The position numbers and the translations under genes were made by a program. A stretch of DNA of 64,000 bases from Corynebacterium simulans (GTDB lineage: Bacteria > Actinomycetota > Actinomycetes > Mycobacteriales > Mycobacteriaceae): the NCBI RefSeq assembly GCF_001586215.1, contig NZ_CP014634.1:1-64000 (forward strand). Reading direction: 5' to 3'. Below the pieces are notes generated by a model. It saw nothing but the letters and a program-made list of their open reading frames with translations, was not told the origin of the DNA and did no database searches. Each line of letters opens with the position of its first letter. Positions within the stretch are counted from its first letter, which is position 1. This document shows positions 25,203 through 33,858 of this stretch, piece by piece.

Positions 25203-26000
25203 GTGACCCAACCGGAGATTACGGGCTTTCGAATTGCACTGCGCAACTTCGAGGGCCCTTTTGATCTGCTGCTCCAGCTGATTCAGTCGAAAAAGTTGGA
25301 CGTAACCGAAGTGGCGCTTTCTGAGGTCACCGATGAGTTCGTCGAGTACACCCGCCAGCTGGGGGCTACCGCAGATTTGGATGAAACCACCGAGTTTCTT
25401 CTCGTGGCTGCCACGTTGCTGGATTTGAAGGCGGCCCGCCTCTTGCCGCGCGGCGATGTCGACGATCTGGAAGACCTTGAGCTGCTCGAAACGCGCGACC
25501 TTCTCTTCGCCCGGCTTTTGCAGTACAAGGCTTATAAGCAAGTTGCCGACCAATTCGCCCAATGGCAGCGACAGGCGCGGCGCCGCTATCCGCGTGCCGT
25601 CTCCATGGAGAAGGCTTTCGTGGAACTTCTCCCGCCGGTCCGCCTGGGCCATACGCCGGCCTCGTTTGCCGAGCTGGCTGCCAGCGTATTCCGCCCCAAG
25701 CCGCCGGATGAGGTGGCCACGGGCCATATTCACCAGGTTGCTGTCTCTGTCCCAGAGCAGGCGGGCAAGATCCTCAGCACACTCAAGTTGCTGGGCGAGG
25801 GCCAATGGATGAGCTTTGCTGCTCTCACGCGTGATTGCACCGTCTCGATGGAGGTTGTCGGCCGCTTCTTGGCATTGCTAGAGCTCTACAAGGCCAAGGC
25901 TGTCGACGCCGAGCAGCCAGAGTCCCTCGGGCCACTGGAACTTAGCTGGACCGGTCTCGACGTGGACCCTGCCGTGGTGGCGGCTTCCAACTGGGATTAG
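25203..26000 (+). CDS. scpA: Segregation and condensation protein A
   Basis: 265 residues, GTG start 11 bases after the parA-like gene. ScpA is the kleisin subunit that bridges the SMC heads. The N-terminal block FEGPFDLLLQLIQSKKLDVTEVALSEVTDEF (residues about 15-45) is diagnostic; the C-terminal winged helix ends with the FLALLELYKAKAVDAEQ segment that binds the SMC head. Usual length. Confidence 0.94.
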   Translation: MTQPEITGFRIALRNFEGPFDLLLQLIQSKKLDVTEVALSEVTDEFVEYTRQLGATADLDETTEFLLVAATLLDLKAARLLPRGDVDDLEDLELLETRDLLFARLLQYKAYKQVADQFAQWQRQARRRYPRAVSMEKAFVELLPPVRLGHTPASFAELAASVFRPKPPDEVATGHIHQVAVSVPEQAGKILSTLKLLGEGQWMSFAALTRDCTVSMEVVGRFLALLELYKAKAVDAEQPESLGPLELSWTGLDVDPAVVAASNWD

Positions 26001-26079
26001 GCCGGTGGAGTAATTCCCGGCCTGGGATTAATGTCGGCTCGCATTAGGCCAGCTGTGTCGGTGCAGTACAGTATCCGGC

Positions 26080-26625
26080 ATGGAACTTCCGCTAATCTCG
26101 CAGCAACGTTCGCGCCTTGAATCGATTCTTCTGGTGATTGATTCGCCGGCCTCCGTTGAGTCTTTGGCTCGCGCACTCGACCTAGAGGAGTCCGTGGTCA
26201 GTGATCACTTGCGGGCGATCCAACGCGAATTCGATTCCCGCGGATCGGGCATTGATCTGCGCGAGACGGTGGAAGGCTGGCGCTTTTATACCCGCCAGGA
26301 AAATGCCGATGCAGTAGAAGAGTTTCTGCTTGATGGCTCGCAGACCAAGCTCTCTCGTGCGGCGCTGGAAACGCTCGCGGTGGTGGCCTACCGTCAGCCG
26401 GTTACCCGTGCCCAAGTCGCTGCCGTGCGTGGCGTCAACGTTGACGGCGTGATGCGCACGCTCACCGTTCGTGGTCTCGTACGCGAGCTTCCACAAGAAG
26501 GCCTCGCGCACCGCTACGAAACCACCGAGCTTTTCTTGGAGCTGCTTGGCATTGACTCGCTGGAGCGTTTGCCGGATCTCGCCCCGCTTTTGCCGGACAT
26601 GGAACAGATCGATTCCGAATATTAG
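26080..26625 (+). CDS. scpB: Segregation and condensation protein B
   Basis: 181 residues. ScpB dimerises through two winged-helix domains and binds the ScpA middle. The first domain is residues 12-85 (RLESILLVIDSPASVESLARALDLEE...), the second includes LSRAALETLAVVAYRQPVTRAQVAAVRGVNVDGVMRTLTVRGLV, the most conserved stretch of the family. It lies 79 bases after scpA. Confidence 0.94.
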   Translation: MELPLISQQRSRLESILLVIDSPASVESLARALDLEESVVSDHLRAIQREFDSRGSGIDLRETVEGWRFYTRQENADAVEEFLLDGSQTKLSRAALETLAVVAYRQPVTRAQVAAVRGVNVDGVMRTLTVRGLVRELPQEGLAHRYETTELFLELLGIDSLERLPDLAPLLPDMEQIDSEY

Positions 26626-26701
26626 GTATTCGCACGGTGCGCGGCAGTGGGGTAGCATTGCGCAGGTAACTTCATAACTTCTACTGATAAGGACACTTAT
26701 T

Positions 26702-27634
26702 GTGACCCCACCCGCTCGCCGAGACGGCACACCGGAAAAGAAGCAGCGAGACAGCGAGATGCTTGTCTCCAATGCGAAGTCGGCCCGCCATCAACATGTA
26801 GACAAGCGTGAACGCGCAAATAGGAAAAAGAAGGCCACCGCAGATTCCGTCGCCCGCGAACTGGGCGCAGATTGGCTGACCGAAGGCAAGTCGAATAACT
26901 CCAAGGGCGAACGCCTCCAGAAGGTCTTGGCCAAGGCAGGCGTTGCCTCCCGCCGTCACGCCGAAATCATGATCGATGCCGGCCGCGTTGAGGTCAACGG
27001 AAAGATCATCATGCAGCAGGGTGTACGCGTCGACCCGAACGTGGACATCATCCGCGTCGACGGCGTGCGCATCAACGTCAATGAGGAAACGCAGTACTTC
27101 ATCCTCAACAAGCCGCGCGGTCTGCAGTCCACCATGAGCGATGAACTGGGCCGCCCATGCATTGGCGATCTCATCGGTGAACGCGTGGCCGCAGGACAGC
27201 GTCTGTTCCATGTCGGCCGTCTGGACGCCGATACCGAGGGCCTTATCCTCATCACCAATGATGGTGAGCTGGCCAACCGCCTGATGCACCCGAAGTACGA
27301 GGTGCGCAAGACCTACCTCGCTACCGTTCTAGGCGAGGCTGGCAACGGCTTGGTACGCACCCTGAAGGAAGGCGTGGAGCTCGAGGACGGCTTGGCAAAG
27401 GCCGACTATGTCCAGGTCGTGGACAAGAACCAGGGTTACTCCTTGGTCCGCGTTGAGCTGCACGAAGGCCGCAAGCACATCGTCCGCCGCATGCTTAAGG
27501 AAGCTGGCTTCCCAGTTCAGCGTCTGGTTCGCACCAAGCTGCACACTCTGCAGCTGGGCGAGATGAAGCCAGGTATCCTGCGTGCGCTCAACTCCAGTGA
27601 GTTGACCAGCCTGTACAAGGCGGTGGGGATGTAA
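26702..27634 (+). CDS. rluB: 23S rRNA pseudouridine synthase, RluB type
   Basis: 310 residues, GTG start. The first 60 residues are a basic, Lys/Arg-rich extension typical of actinobacterial members. The S4 domain follows (ERLQKVLAKAGVASRRHAEIMIDAGRVEVNG), then the synthase domain with the catalytic Asp in GRLDADTEGLILITNDGEL. It isomerises a uridine in helix 89/90 region of 23S rRNA by family analogy. The stop overlaps a possible cmk start by one base, so the two are coupled. Confidence 0.9.
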   Translation: MTPPARRDGTPEKKQRDSEMLVSNAKSARHQHVDKRERANRKKKATADSVARELGADWLTEGKSNNSKGERLQKVLAKAGVASRRHAEIMIDAGRVEVNGKIIMQQGVRVDPNVDIIRVDGVRINVNEETQYFILNKPRGLQSTMSDELGRPCIGDLIGERVAAGQRLFHVGRLDADTEGLILITNDGELANRLMHPKYEVRKTYLATVLGEAGNGLVRTLKEGVELEDGLAKADYVQVVDKNQGYSLVRVELHEGRKHIVRRMLKEAGFPVQRLVRTKLHTLQLGEMKPGILRALNSSELTSLYKAVGM

Positions 27635-27645
27635 TGGAAGGAAAC

Positions 27646-28341
27646 ATGATTTCAAACATGCCTGACGGTGGACTCATCCTTGCAGTCGATGGGCCCTCCG
27701 GCACCGGCAAGTCCACCACCTGCCGTGCTTTGGCTAAGCGCCTCGACGCAAAATACGTCGACACTGGCGCCATGTACCGCGTTGCCACGCTCGCAGTTCT
27801 GCGCGCTGGCATCGACCCAGCTGATACGGATGCGGTCATCAAGGCCACTACAGACTTGCCACTGGAGGTCTCCGATGATCCGGATTCCAAGCAGGTCATC
27901 TTCGACGGCGAAGACGTCTCCCGCGTCATTCGTGAGGACGAAGTTACTCGCAACGTCTCCGCAGTTTCGGCGGTCCCTGAGGTTCGCCAGAACCTGGTGG
28001 AGCTGCAGCGCAAGCTGGCCCGGGATGCGCACCGCGCCATCGTTGAAGGCCGCGACATCGGAACTGTGGTGCTTGCCGACGCCCCGGCGAAGGCATTCAT
28101 GACCGCCGCCGCTGAGGTACGTGCCCAGCGCCGCCACGATCAGAACCTTGCTGCAGGCTTGGAATCTGATTTCGCCACCGTCTTGGCAGACGTCGAGCGC
28201 CGTGATGCCGCGGATTCCTCCCGCGCCACTTCTCCGCTGCGTCCTGCCGAGGATGCCACCCTCGTTGATACCTCTTTCATGAGCTTGGAAGAGGTCCTCG
28301 ACGCTCTCACCGAAATCGTGAAGGAGTCTGCACATGTCTAA
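27646..28341 (+). CDS. cmk: Cytidylate kinase
   Basis: 231 residues from the ATG at 27646, which has GGAAGGA 3-4 bases upstream; an ATG at 27634 overlaps the rluB stop. Transfers phosphate from ATP to CMP and dCMP. P-loop GPSGTGKST near residue 16, the CMP-binding YVDTGAMYR segment, and [15 protein letters not shown]. It overlaps der by 8 bases. Order rluB-cmk-der is the actinobacterial one (Rv1711-Rv1713). Confidence 0.94.
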   Translation: MISNMPDGGLILAVDGPSGTGKSTTCRALAKRLDAKYVDTGAMYRVATLAVLRAGIDPADTDAVIKATTDLPLEVSDDPDSKQVIFDGEDVSRVIREDEVTRNVSAVSAVPEVRQNLVELQRKLARDAHRAIVEGRDIGTVVLADAPAKAFMTAAAEVRAQRRHDQNLAAGLESDFATVLADVERRDAADSSRATSPLRPAEDATLVDTSFMSLEEVLDALTEIVKESAHV

Positions 28342-29977
28342 GGATTTTGCAGGTCAAGAAGACAATAACGCCGCAGGCGACTTCGATACCCAGTTCCACT
28401 ACCCAGTGGGCAAGCTCGAAGAAGAAGTAGCCCGTGACCCGCACAGCGGCTGGGCCCCGAGCGATTTCGATGCCGAAGAATTCGACTACGAATTCGACGA
28501 GTCGGAGCTCGAGAACGGTGAGTTTGATGATTCCGAGTTCGGCGACGCCGACTTCGGTGAAGACTATGAGTCTGACGGCGAAGAGCCAATGAGCGAGGAG
28601 GAATGGGAAGAACTTTCCCGTGCCTTCGGCGTGCAGGATTCCCACACCGAGGAAAACCTCTGCACCGTGGCTGTTGTTGGCCGCCCAAACGTGGGCAAGT
28701 CCTCCCTCGTAAACCGTTTCTTGGGCCGCCGTGAGGCAGTGGTGGAGGACCACCCAGGCGTTACCCGTGACCGCGTTTCCTATATCGCGGACTGGAACGG
28801 CCAGCGCTTCCTCGTCCAAGACACTGGCGGCTGGGACCCGAACGTCAAGGGCATCCACGCTGCTATTGCTCGCCAGGCAGAGCAGGCCATGGCGACTGCA
28901 GATGTCATCGTCTTCGTGGTCGACACGAAGGTCGGCATCACCGAGACCGACTCTGTTATGGCTCGCAAGCTGCAAAAGTCTGAGGTTCCGGTCATTTTGG
29001 TCTCCAACAAATTCGACTCTGAGACCATGTACGCCGATATGGCCGAGTTCTACGCTTTGGGCTTGGGCGATCCGTGGCCGGTTTCCGCGCAGCATGGCCG
29101 CGGTGGCGCGGACGTTCTGGATGAGATTCTGCGTCTTTTCCCCGAGGAACCGCGCCATTCATCGATTACGTCCGGACCGCGTCGCGTGGCGCTGGTGGGT
29201 AAGCCGAACGTTGGTAAGTCCTCGCTGCTGAATAAGCTGACCTCCGAGGAACGCTCCGTCGTGGACAATGTGGCGGGTACTACGGTCGACCCAGTGGACT
29301 CACTGGTGCAGCTTGATCAGCGTCTCTGGAAGTTCATCGATACTGCGGGCCTGCGCAAGAAGGTCAAGAACGCGCAGGGGCATGAGTATTACGCTTCGCT
29401 GCGTACCCGCGGAGTCATCGACGCTGCTGAGGTGTGCATCATGCTTATCGACGCCTCCGAGGAGGTCTCCGAGCAGGACCAGCGTGTGCTCAACATGGTT
29501 CTCGAATCCGGCAAGGCTCTAGTCATCGCGTTCAACAAGTGGGACCTGATGGACGAGGACCGCCGCTACTACCTGGATCGTGAGATTGACGAGCAGCTGC
29601 GCCACCTGCCCTGGGTTACCCGCGTCAACATCTCTGCGCAGACCGGCCGCGCCCTGCAGCGCCTGGAGCCGGCGATGATTGAGGCTCTGGAGAGCTGGGA
29701 TCAGCGCGTGTCTACCGGCCAGCTGAACAACTGGCTGCGTGAGGCTATCGCTGCTAACCCGCCGCCGATGAAGAACAACCGCCTGCCGCGCGTTCTGTTT
29801 GCCACCCAGGCATCGACGCAGCCGCCGACAATCGTGCTGTTTACTACCGGCTTCTTGGACGCTGGTTATCGTCGCTACCTGGAGCGCAAGTTCCGCGAGC
29901 GTTTCGGCTTCCACGGTTCTCCGGTGCGCATCGCGGTGCGCGTGCGCGAGCGCCGCGGTAAGAACTCTAAGCGCTAA
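28334..29977 (+). CDS. der: Ribosome-assembly GTPase Der (EngA)
   Basis: 547 residues, longer than the usual 430-490 because of an acidic N-terminal extension of about 110 residues ([20 protein letters not shown] and similar). Two GTPase domains follow: G1 [12 protein letters not shown] near residue 115 with DTGGW (G3) and SNKFD (G4), and [12 protein letters not shown] near residue 288 with DTAGL and NKWD. The C-terminal KH-like domain ends in [10 protein letters not shown]. Der acts in 50S assembly. The acidic tail is probably disordered and is seen in other corynebacterial Der proteins. Confidence 0.95.
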   Translation: MSKDFAGQEDNNAAGDFDTQFHYPVGKLEEEVARDPHSGWAPSDFDAEEFDYEFDESELENGEFDDSEFGDADFGEDYESDGEEPMSEEEWEELSRAFGVQDSHTEENLCTVAVVGRPNVGKSSLVNRFLGRREAVVEDHPGVTRDRVSYIADWNGQRFLVQDTGGWDPNVKGIHAAIARQAEQAMATADVIVFVVDTKVGITETDSVMARKLQKSEVPVILVSNKFDSETMYADMAEFYALGLGDPWPVSAQHGRGGADVLDEILRLFPEEPRHSSITSGPRRVALVGKPNVGKSSLLNKLTSEERSVVDNVAGTTVDPVDSLVQLDQRLWKFIDTAGLRKKVKNAQGHEYYASLRTRGVIDAAEVCIMLIDASEEVSEQDQRVLNMVLESGKALVIAFNKWDLMDEDRRYYLDREIDEQLRHLPWVTRVNISAQTGRALQRLEPAMIEALESWDQRVSTGQLNNWLREAIAANPPPMKNNRLPRVLFATQASTQPPTIVLFTTGFLDAGYRRYLERKFRERFGFHGSPVRIAVRVRERRGKNSKR

Positions 29978-29986
29978 CGCGAACAA

Positions 29987-30037
29987 AAGGCGAGCTGTTC
30001 AACAAACACTCTAAGTGTGACGAATAGCTCGTCTTTT
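29987..30037 (+). terminator. Terminator after der
   Basis: AGGCGAGCTGTTC pairs (two mismatches) with GAATAGCTCGTCTT, ending in TTTTT, about 10 bases after the der stop. A small ACACT/AGTGT hairpin forms the tip. Confidence 0.75.
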
Positions 30038-30110
30038 TGGTTCTGTGATGTCATGCCCGTTTGGATAGTCTAAGTATGTGTAATTGATTTGGTTTTCCGA
30101 AAGGCGCGAC

Positions 30111-31496
30111 ATGTTAGCCGCAATTCTCGATCCCACCTCAGTAGTGGCGATCGTTCTTCAAGTCATCGTCATTCTCTCCGCGCTGTTGCTCGGCACCCGC
30201 TACGGCGGCCTCGGCTTGGGCCTTATCTCCGGCATCGGCCTTATCATCATGGTCTTCGTCTTCGGCCTGGCTCCGGGCGAGCCACCGGTGGACGTGATGC
30301 TGACCATCATCGCCGTCATCGGCTGTGCGGCTACGCTGCAGCAGGCGAGAGGCCTCGAAGTGATGATGCAGTTCGCGGAGAAATTCCTGCGTGCGCATCC
30401 AGAACGCATCACTATCTTGGCTCCGCTTACCACCTGGTTCCTGACCGTTCTGTGCGGTACCGGCCACGTGGTCTACACGATGTTTCCCATCATCGAGGAC
30501 ATCGCCCTGAAGAAGGGCATTCGCCCGGAGCGCCCAATGGCGGTTGCTTCGACCTCTGCGCAAATGGGTATCACCGCCTCGCCAGTTTCCGTTGCCACGG
30601 TGTCCCTAGCCTCCATCATCGCTGAGAACGCTGGTATCACCGGCACGTCCTATTCCATCCCACAGATCCTCATGGTCGCCATTCCGGCATCGCTTTCCGG
30701 CGTCTTTCTGGCTGCCCTTTGGTCGCTGCGTCGCGGTAAGGACCTTGATAAGGACCCAGTCTTCCAAGAGAAGATGAAGGATCCGGAGTTTGCCAAGACC
30801 ATCTCTGCCTCCAGTCATTCCCTGCTGGACGAAGTATTCCCGGCGTCGGCAAAGCGCTCCGTTGCGGTCTTCCTATCCGCCATCGCCATCGTGGTCATCT
30901 TGGGCGCATTCGACGTCCTGCGTCCTTCCTTCCCGAATGAGGACGGTGAGTTGAAGGCCCTGTCGATGAACCTGGTCATTCAAATGGTCATGCTGGTCGC
31001 CGGTGCAATCATCCTGATTTTCTGCGACGTCGACAACAAGAAGATCGCCTCCACGCCAGTGTTCAAGGCGGGCATGACTGCAGTGTTCTCGGTCTTCGGC
31101 GTGGCCTGGATGGCCGATACCTTCTTCGAAGCCCACATCGACTCTCTGGAATCTAATCTGGGCGGAATTGTGGAGACCGCTCCGTGGGCTTATGCCATCG
31201 TCCTGATCGTCGTGTCCAAGCTGGTCAACTCCCAGGCCGCCGCTCTGGTAGCCATTGCGCCGATCGGAATGTCCCTGGGCATTGACCCAGCCATCATTGT
31301 TGGCTTCTACGGTGCCGCCTATGGCTACTTCATCCTGCCGACCTACCCTTCGGACCTTGCCTGCATCGGGTTCGACCGCACCGGCACCACGCACATCGGC
31401 AAGTTCGTGGTAAACCATTCCTTCATCATCCCCGGCGCGATCTCGGTGTTTACCTCCTGCGTCGTGGGCTCCCTGCTGGCAACGGTGCTTCTGTAG
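30111..31496 (+). CDS. Anaerobic C4-dicarboxylate transporter (Dcu family)
   Basis: 461 residues from the ATG at 30111, which has GAAAGG about 6 bases upstream; an in-frame start at 30084 adds 9 residues. About 10-12 hydrophobic segments. Dcu-family blocks are TILAPLTTWFLTVLCGTGHVVYTMFPIIEDIALKKGIRPERP and YGYFILPTYPSDLACIGFDRTGTT. DcuA/DcuB proteins exchange fumarate, malate, aspartate and succinate across the inner membrane. Whether this is DcuA or DcuB type cannot be told. It is a single gene, convergent with the following methyltransferase. Confidence 0.88.
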   Translation: MLAAILDPTSVVAIVLQVIVILSALLLGTRYGGLGLGLISGIGLIIMVFVFGLAPGEPPVDVMLTIIAVIGCAATLQQARGLEVMMQFAEKFLRAHPERITILAPLTTWFLTVLCGTGHVVYTMFPIIEDIALKKGIRPERPMAVASTSAQMGITASPVSVATVSLASIIAENAGITGTSYSIPQILMVAIPASLSGVFLAALWSLRRGKDLDKDPVFQEKMKDPEFAKTISASSHSLLDEVFPASAKRSVAVFLSAIAIVVILGAFDVLRPSFPNEDGELKALSMNLVIQMVMLVAGAIILIFCDVDNKKIASTPVFKAGMTAVFSVFGVAWMADTFFEAHIDSLESNLGGIVETAPWAYAIVLIVVSKLVNSQAAALVAIAPIGMSLGIDPAIIVGFYGAAYGYFILPTYPSDLACIGFDRTGTTHIGKFVVNHSFIIPGAISVFTSCVVGSLLATVLL

Positions 31497-31510
31497 CCCT
31501 AGTGCGAACC

Positions 31511-32314
31511 CTATTGCGCTCGGCGCAGCAAGAAGGCATCCGTGCGATACGGGATGTCTATTGCCTGGCCGGGCGCAAAGCCCATGTGCTCAAAGAGATA
31601 CCAGTTAAGGTTATAGGTCATGCGCTCGTGGATTTTCTCGCCGTTGCGCAGCCAATAAGAGCGGGTGTGCATCAATTGATGTAGCTGTTCCGGGGAGAGC
31701 GTATGCGCCCAGTTAAGCCGCAGTTCGCGCTCGATTTCCCAAGGGGAGGAAAGCTCCGGTAGGAAGCCGGGGCGCTGGATATCGCCGGAGTGCATGATGC
31801 GGGCAAGCCGCAGGATCCACGGGTCGGCGCCCACGTCGAGGGTGTTCCACACGAGAAGCACCTTGCCGCCTGGTCGCACGATTCGAACGAATTCTCTACA
31901 GGCTTTTTCCACATCGACCCAGTGCCAGGTCTGGGCGCAGGCGACAGCGTCCACGGAGGCGTCGGCAAGCGCAGTGCTCTCCGCCACCGCCCTCCAAGCT
32001 GGAATGCCGAGCTGGGTGCGCAGCACGCGCGTCATGTCGGGGGAAGGGTCGCAGGCCAGAACGACGGGATTGTGCAGCGTTTGGGTGAGTTTACCGGTGC
32101 CAGCGCCGATATCGACCACTGTGTGGGCATCCGCTATTAGTGCGGCTACTTCGGCAGGGTAGCTGGGGCGCACGTCATGGTAGTTATCGGCGCCCTGAAC
32201 GAAAGCACGTGCGGAGGCTGCACGATGTTCCGCCCCCTTGAAGGTGGGGGTTTGTTTCTCCGAGGCCTTGCGGTAACTCGGAAAATGCGCGGGGTTGGGC
32301 AAATGAGAAGTCAT
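31511..32314 (-). CDS. Class I SAM-dependent methyltransferase
   Basis: 267 residues. SAM-binding motif I VVDIGAGTGKLTQTL near residue 67, motif II in VLACDPSPDM, and the AQTWHWVDVEKACREFVRIVRPGGKVLLVWNT block. The WHWVD sequence is typical of the UbiE/YcgJ-like methyltransferase_11 group acting on small molecules. The substrate is unknown. It is divergent from the ABC exporter pair (68 bases apart), so the two could share control. It ends 14 bases from the Dcu gene end. Confidence 0.85.
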   Translation of the reverse strand: MTSHLPNPAHFPSYRKASEKQTPTFKGAEHRAASARAFVQGADNYHDVRPSYPAEVAALIADAHTVVDIGAGTGKLTQTLHNPVVLACDPSPDMTRVLRTQLGIPAWRAVAESTALADASVDAVACAQTWHWVDVEKACREFVRIVRPGGKVLLVWNTLDVGADPWILRLARIMHSGDIQRPGFLPELSSPWEIERELRLNWAHTLSPEQLHQLMHTRSYWLRNGEKIHERMTYNLNWYLFEHMGFAPGQAIDIPYRTDAFLLRRAQ

Positions 32315-32382
32315 ATGGACTTATAACCTACCGCGTTAGACGTTTCCGGAAAATTATCCAGGCTGAAATAGAATGGGTCACC

Positions 32383-33858
32383 ATGTCGAGACTTCCCGTA
32401 CCTCAGGATTCACGGTGGCTTTTAAAGACCGTGTTTTCTCGGCGCGAAAAGACGATCCCTGCGGCCGTATTGATGTCCGTTTCATTCTTGTGCAACGGCA
32501 TGACGCCAGTTGTTGTAGGAAACGCTATCGATGGTGCGATTGCTAATCAGTCCTTTTCCTCTTTGCTGCGCTGGTTGGGGATTTTGCTCGCTATTTTTTG
32601 CGTTAATGCGTCGGCGGCATGGTGCGCGCGCGGAATGTTTTCCCGAGCCATGCTGGAGGTTGGCCATGACTTGCGCATGGCGGTGACGGATCGCATTCAG
32701 GATCCGCGGGGGATTACTGGTGTGAAACATACAGCGGGCGAGTTACTGTCCATCGCGTCCTCAGATACCAAGCGCGTGTCTGATGCGGTCATCATGACTG
32801 TCTTTCCCGTGGCGGAAGTTAGCGCCATTGTCTACGTCGCGGTGATGACTTCGCACGTTAATTGGGTGCTGGGAATTGCCATCTTGCTCGGGGGACCGCT
32901 GGTGGTTTGGTTTTCTCTGCGTGCGGCGAAGCCTTTGCGGCGGCGCTCGGGCGCGCGTCAGGCTGCCCTGGCACAAGCTTCCGCGATGGCCACCGATGTG
33001 GTTGACGGCCTGCGCATTCTGAAAGGCCTAGGCGCTATCGCGACGGTGCGGCGCCGTTATTCGTTGGTATCGGACACGGCCTATACAAAGACGGTTTCTG
33101 CCAACGGTGCCCGCGCGCGGCTGAATGCCACGACGGAAGCGGTCGGTTCCATTTACGTCATCGTGGTGGCTTTGGCCGCCGCGGCGATGGCGGTAAAGGG
33201 CGCGATGAGCGTTGGGCAACTCATTACAGTGGTCGGCCTAACGCAGTTCGTCATCACGCCGATGACGATGATGGGCAAAAACATTGCCTCGCGGTGGGCG
33301 GCTGCACAAGCCAGTGGTCGCCGCATTACGGCTTTGCTCAACGCGCCTTTCCGTGAGGCGGCGGATGCTAGGGATCCTGGCTGGCAGCCTGGCCTGCACG
33401 TCATCAAGGGGGCGGCGCCTGAGGAACTTGTTGACCTGCCGCGGAATCGTTACCTAGTTGCTCCGCATGCGGCGGATCTTTTTGCAGGTTCCGTTGCGTC
33501 CAACATTGCTGCGGATAAGGCTGCGGCGCAACGAGCGCTGCATGTCGCGGCGGCGGAGGATATTCCCGGCGGTCTGGAAAAGGAGGTCGGCGAAAACGGC
33601 GGTGCGCTGTCTGGTGGTCAGCGTCAGCGCGTTGCGTTGGCGCGCGCCATAGCGGCTGATGCCCAGATACTCGTTCTGCAGGACCCGACCACTGCGCTGG
33701 ACTCGGTGACAGAACAGGTCGTCGCTGAGCGCGTGCGTGACGCCCGCCGCGGGATGATCACCGTGGTATATACCAATGCTCCTGCATGGACCGCAGTGGC
33801 CGATAGTGTGAGCGAGCCTGCTGCAGCCGCGCATGCGAGCGAAGGGGAGGACATCTAA
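32383..33858 (+). CDS. ABC exporter subunit 1 with a truncated nucleotide-binding domain (no Walker A)
   Basis: 491 residues. Residues 1 to about 310 form the six-helix exporter membrane domain. The ATPase domain is short: after ITALLNAPFREAADARD there is no GxxGxGKS/T, and the chain passes directly to a Q-loop-like region LVAPHAADLFAGSVASNI. It keeps a perfect signature LSGGQRQRVALARAIA, but Walker B reads ILVLQDPTTALD (the usual Asp-Glu pair is Gln-Asp) and the switch His is missing (TVVYTNAPAW). So this subunit can give a signature motif in trans but cannot bind ATP in the standard way. Its stop overlaps the start of subunit 2 (TAATG). Substrate unknown. Confidence 0.85.
   Translation: MSRLPVPQDSRWLLKTVFSRREKTIPAAVLMSVSFLCNGMTPVVVGNAIDGAIANQSFSSLLRWLGILLAIFCVNASAAWCARGMFSRAMLEVGHDLRMAVTDRIQDPRGITGVKHTAGELLSIASSDTKRVSDAVIMTVFPVAEVSAIVYVAVMTSHVNWVLGIAILLGGPLVVWFSLRAAKPLRRRSGARQAALAQASAMATDVVDGLRILKGLGAIATVRRRYSLVSDTAYTKTVSANGARARLNATTEAVGSIYVIVVALAAAAMAVKGAMSVGQLITVVGLTQFVITPMTMMGKNIASRWAAAQASGRRITALLNAPFREAADARDPGWQPGLHVIKGAAPEELVDLPRNRYLVAPHAADLFAGSVASNIAADKAAAQRALHVAAAEDIPGGLEKEVGENGGALSGGQRQRVALARAIAADAQILVLQDPTTALDSVTEQVVAERVRDARRGMITVVYTNAPAWTAVADSVSEPAAAAHASEGEDI

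Noticed and set aside
31502..32162. Plus-strand frames opposite the SAM methyltransferase
   Set aside because: They are antisense shadows of a gene with clear SAM motifs.
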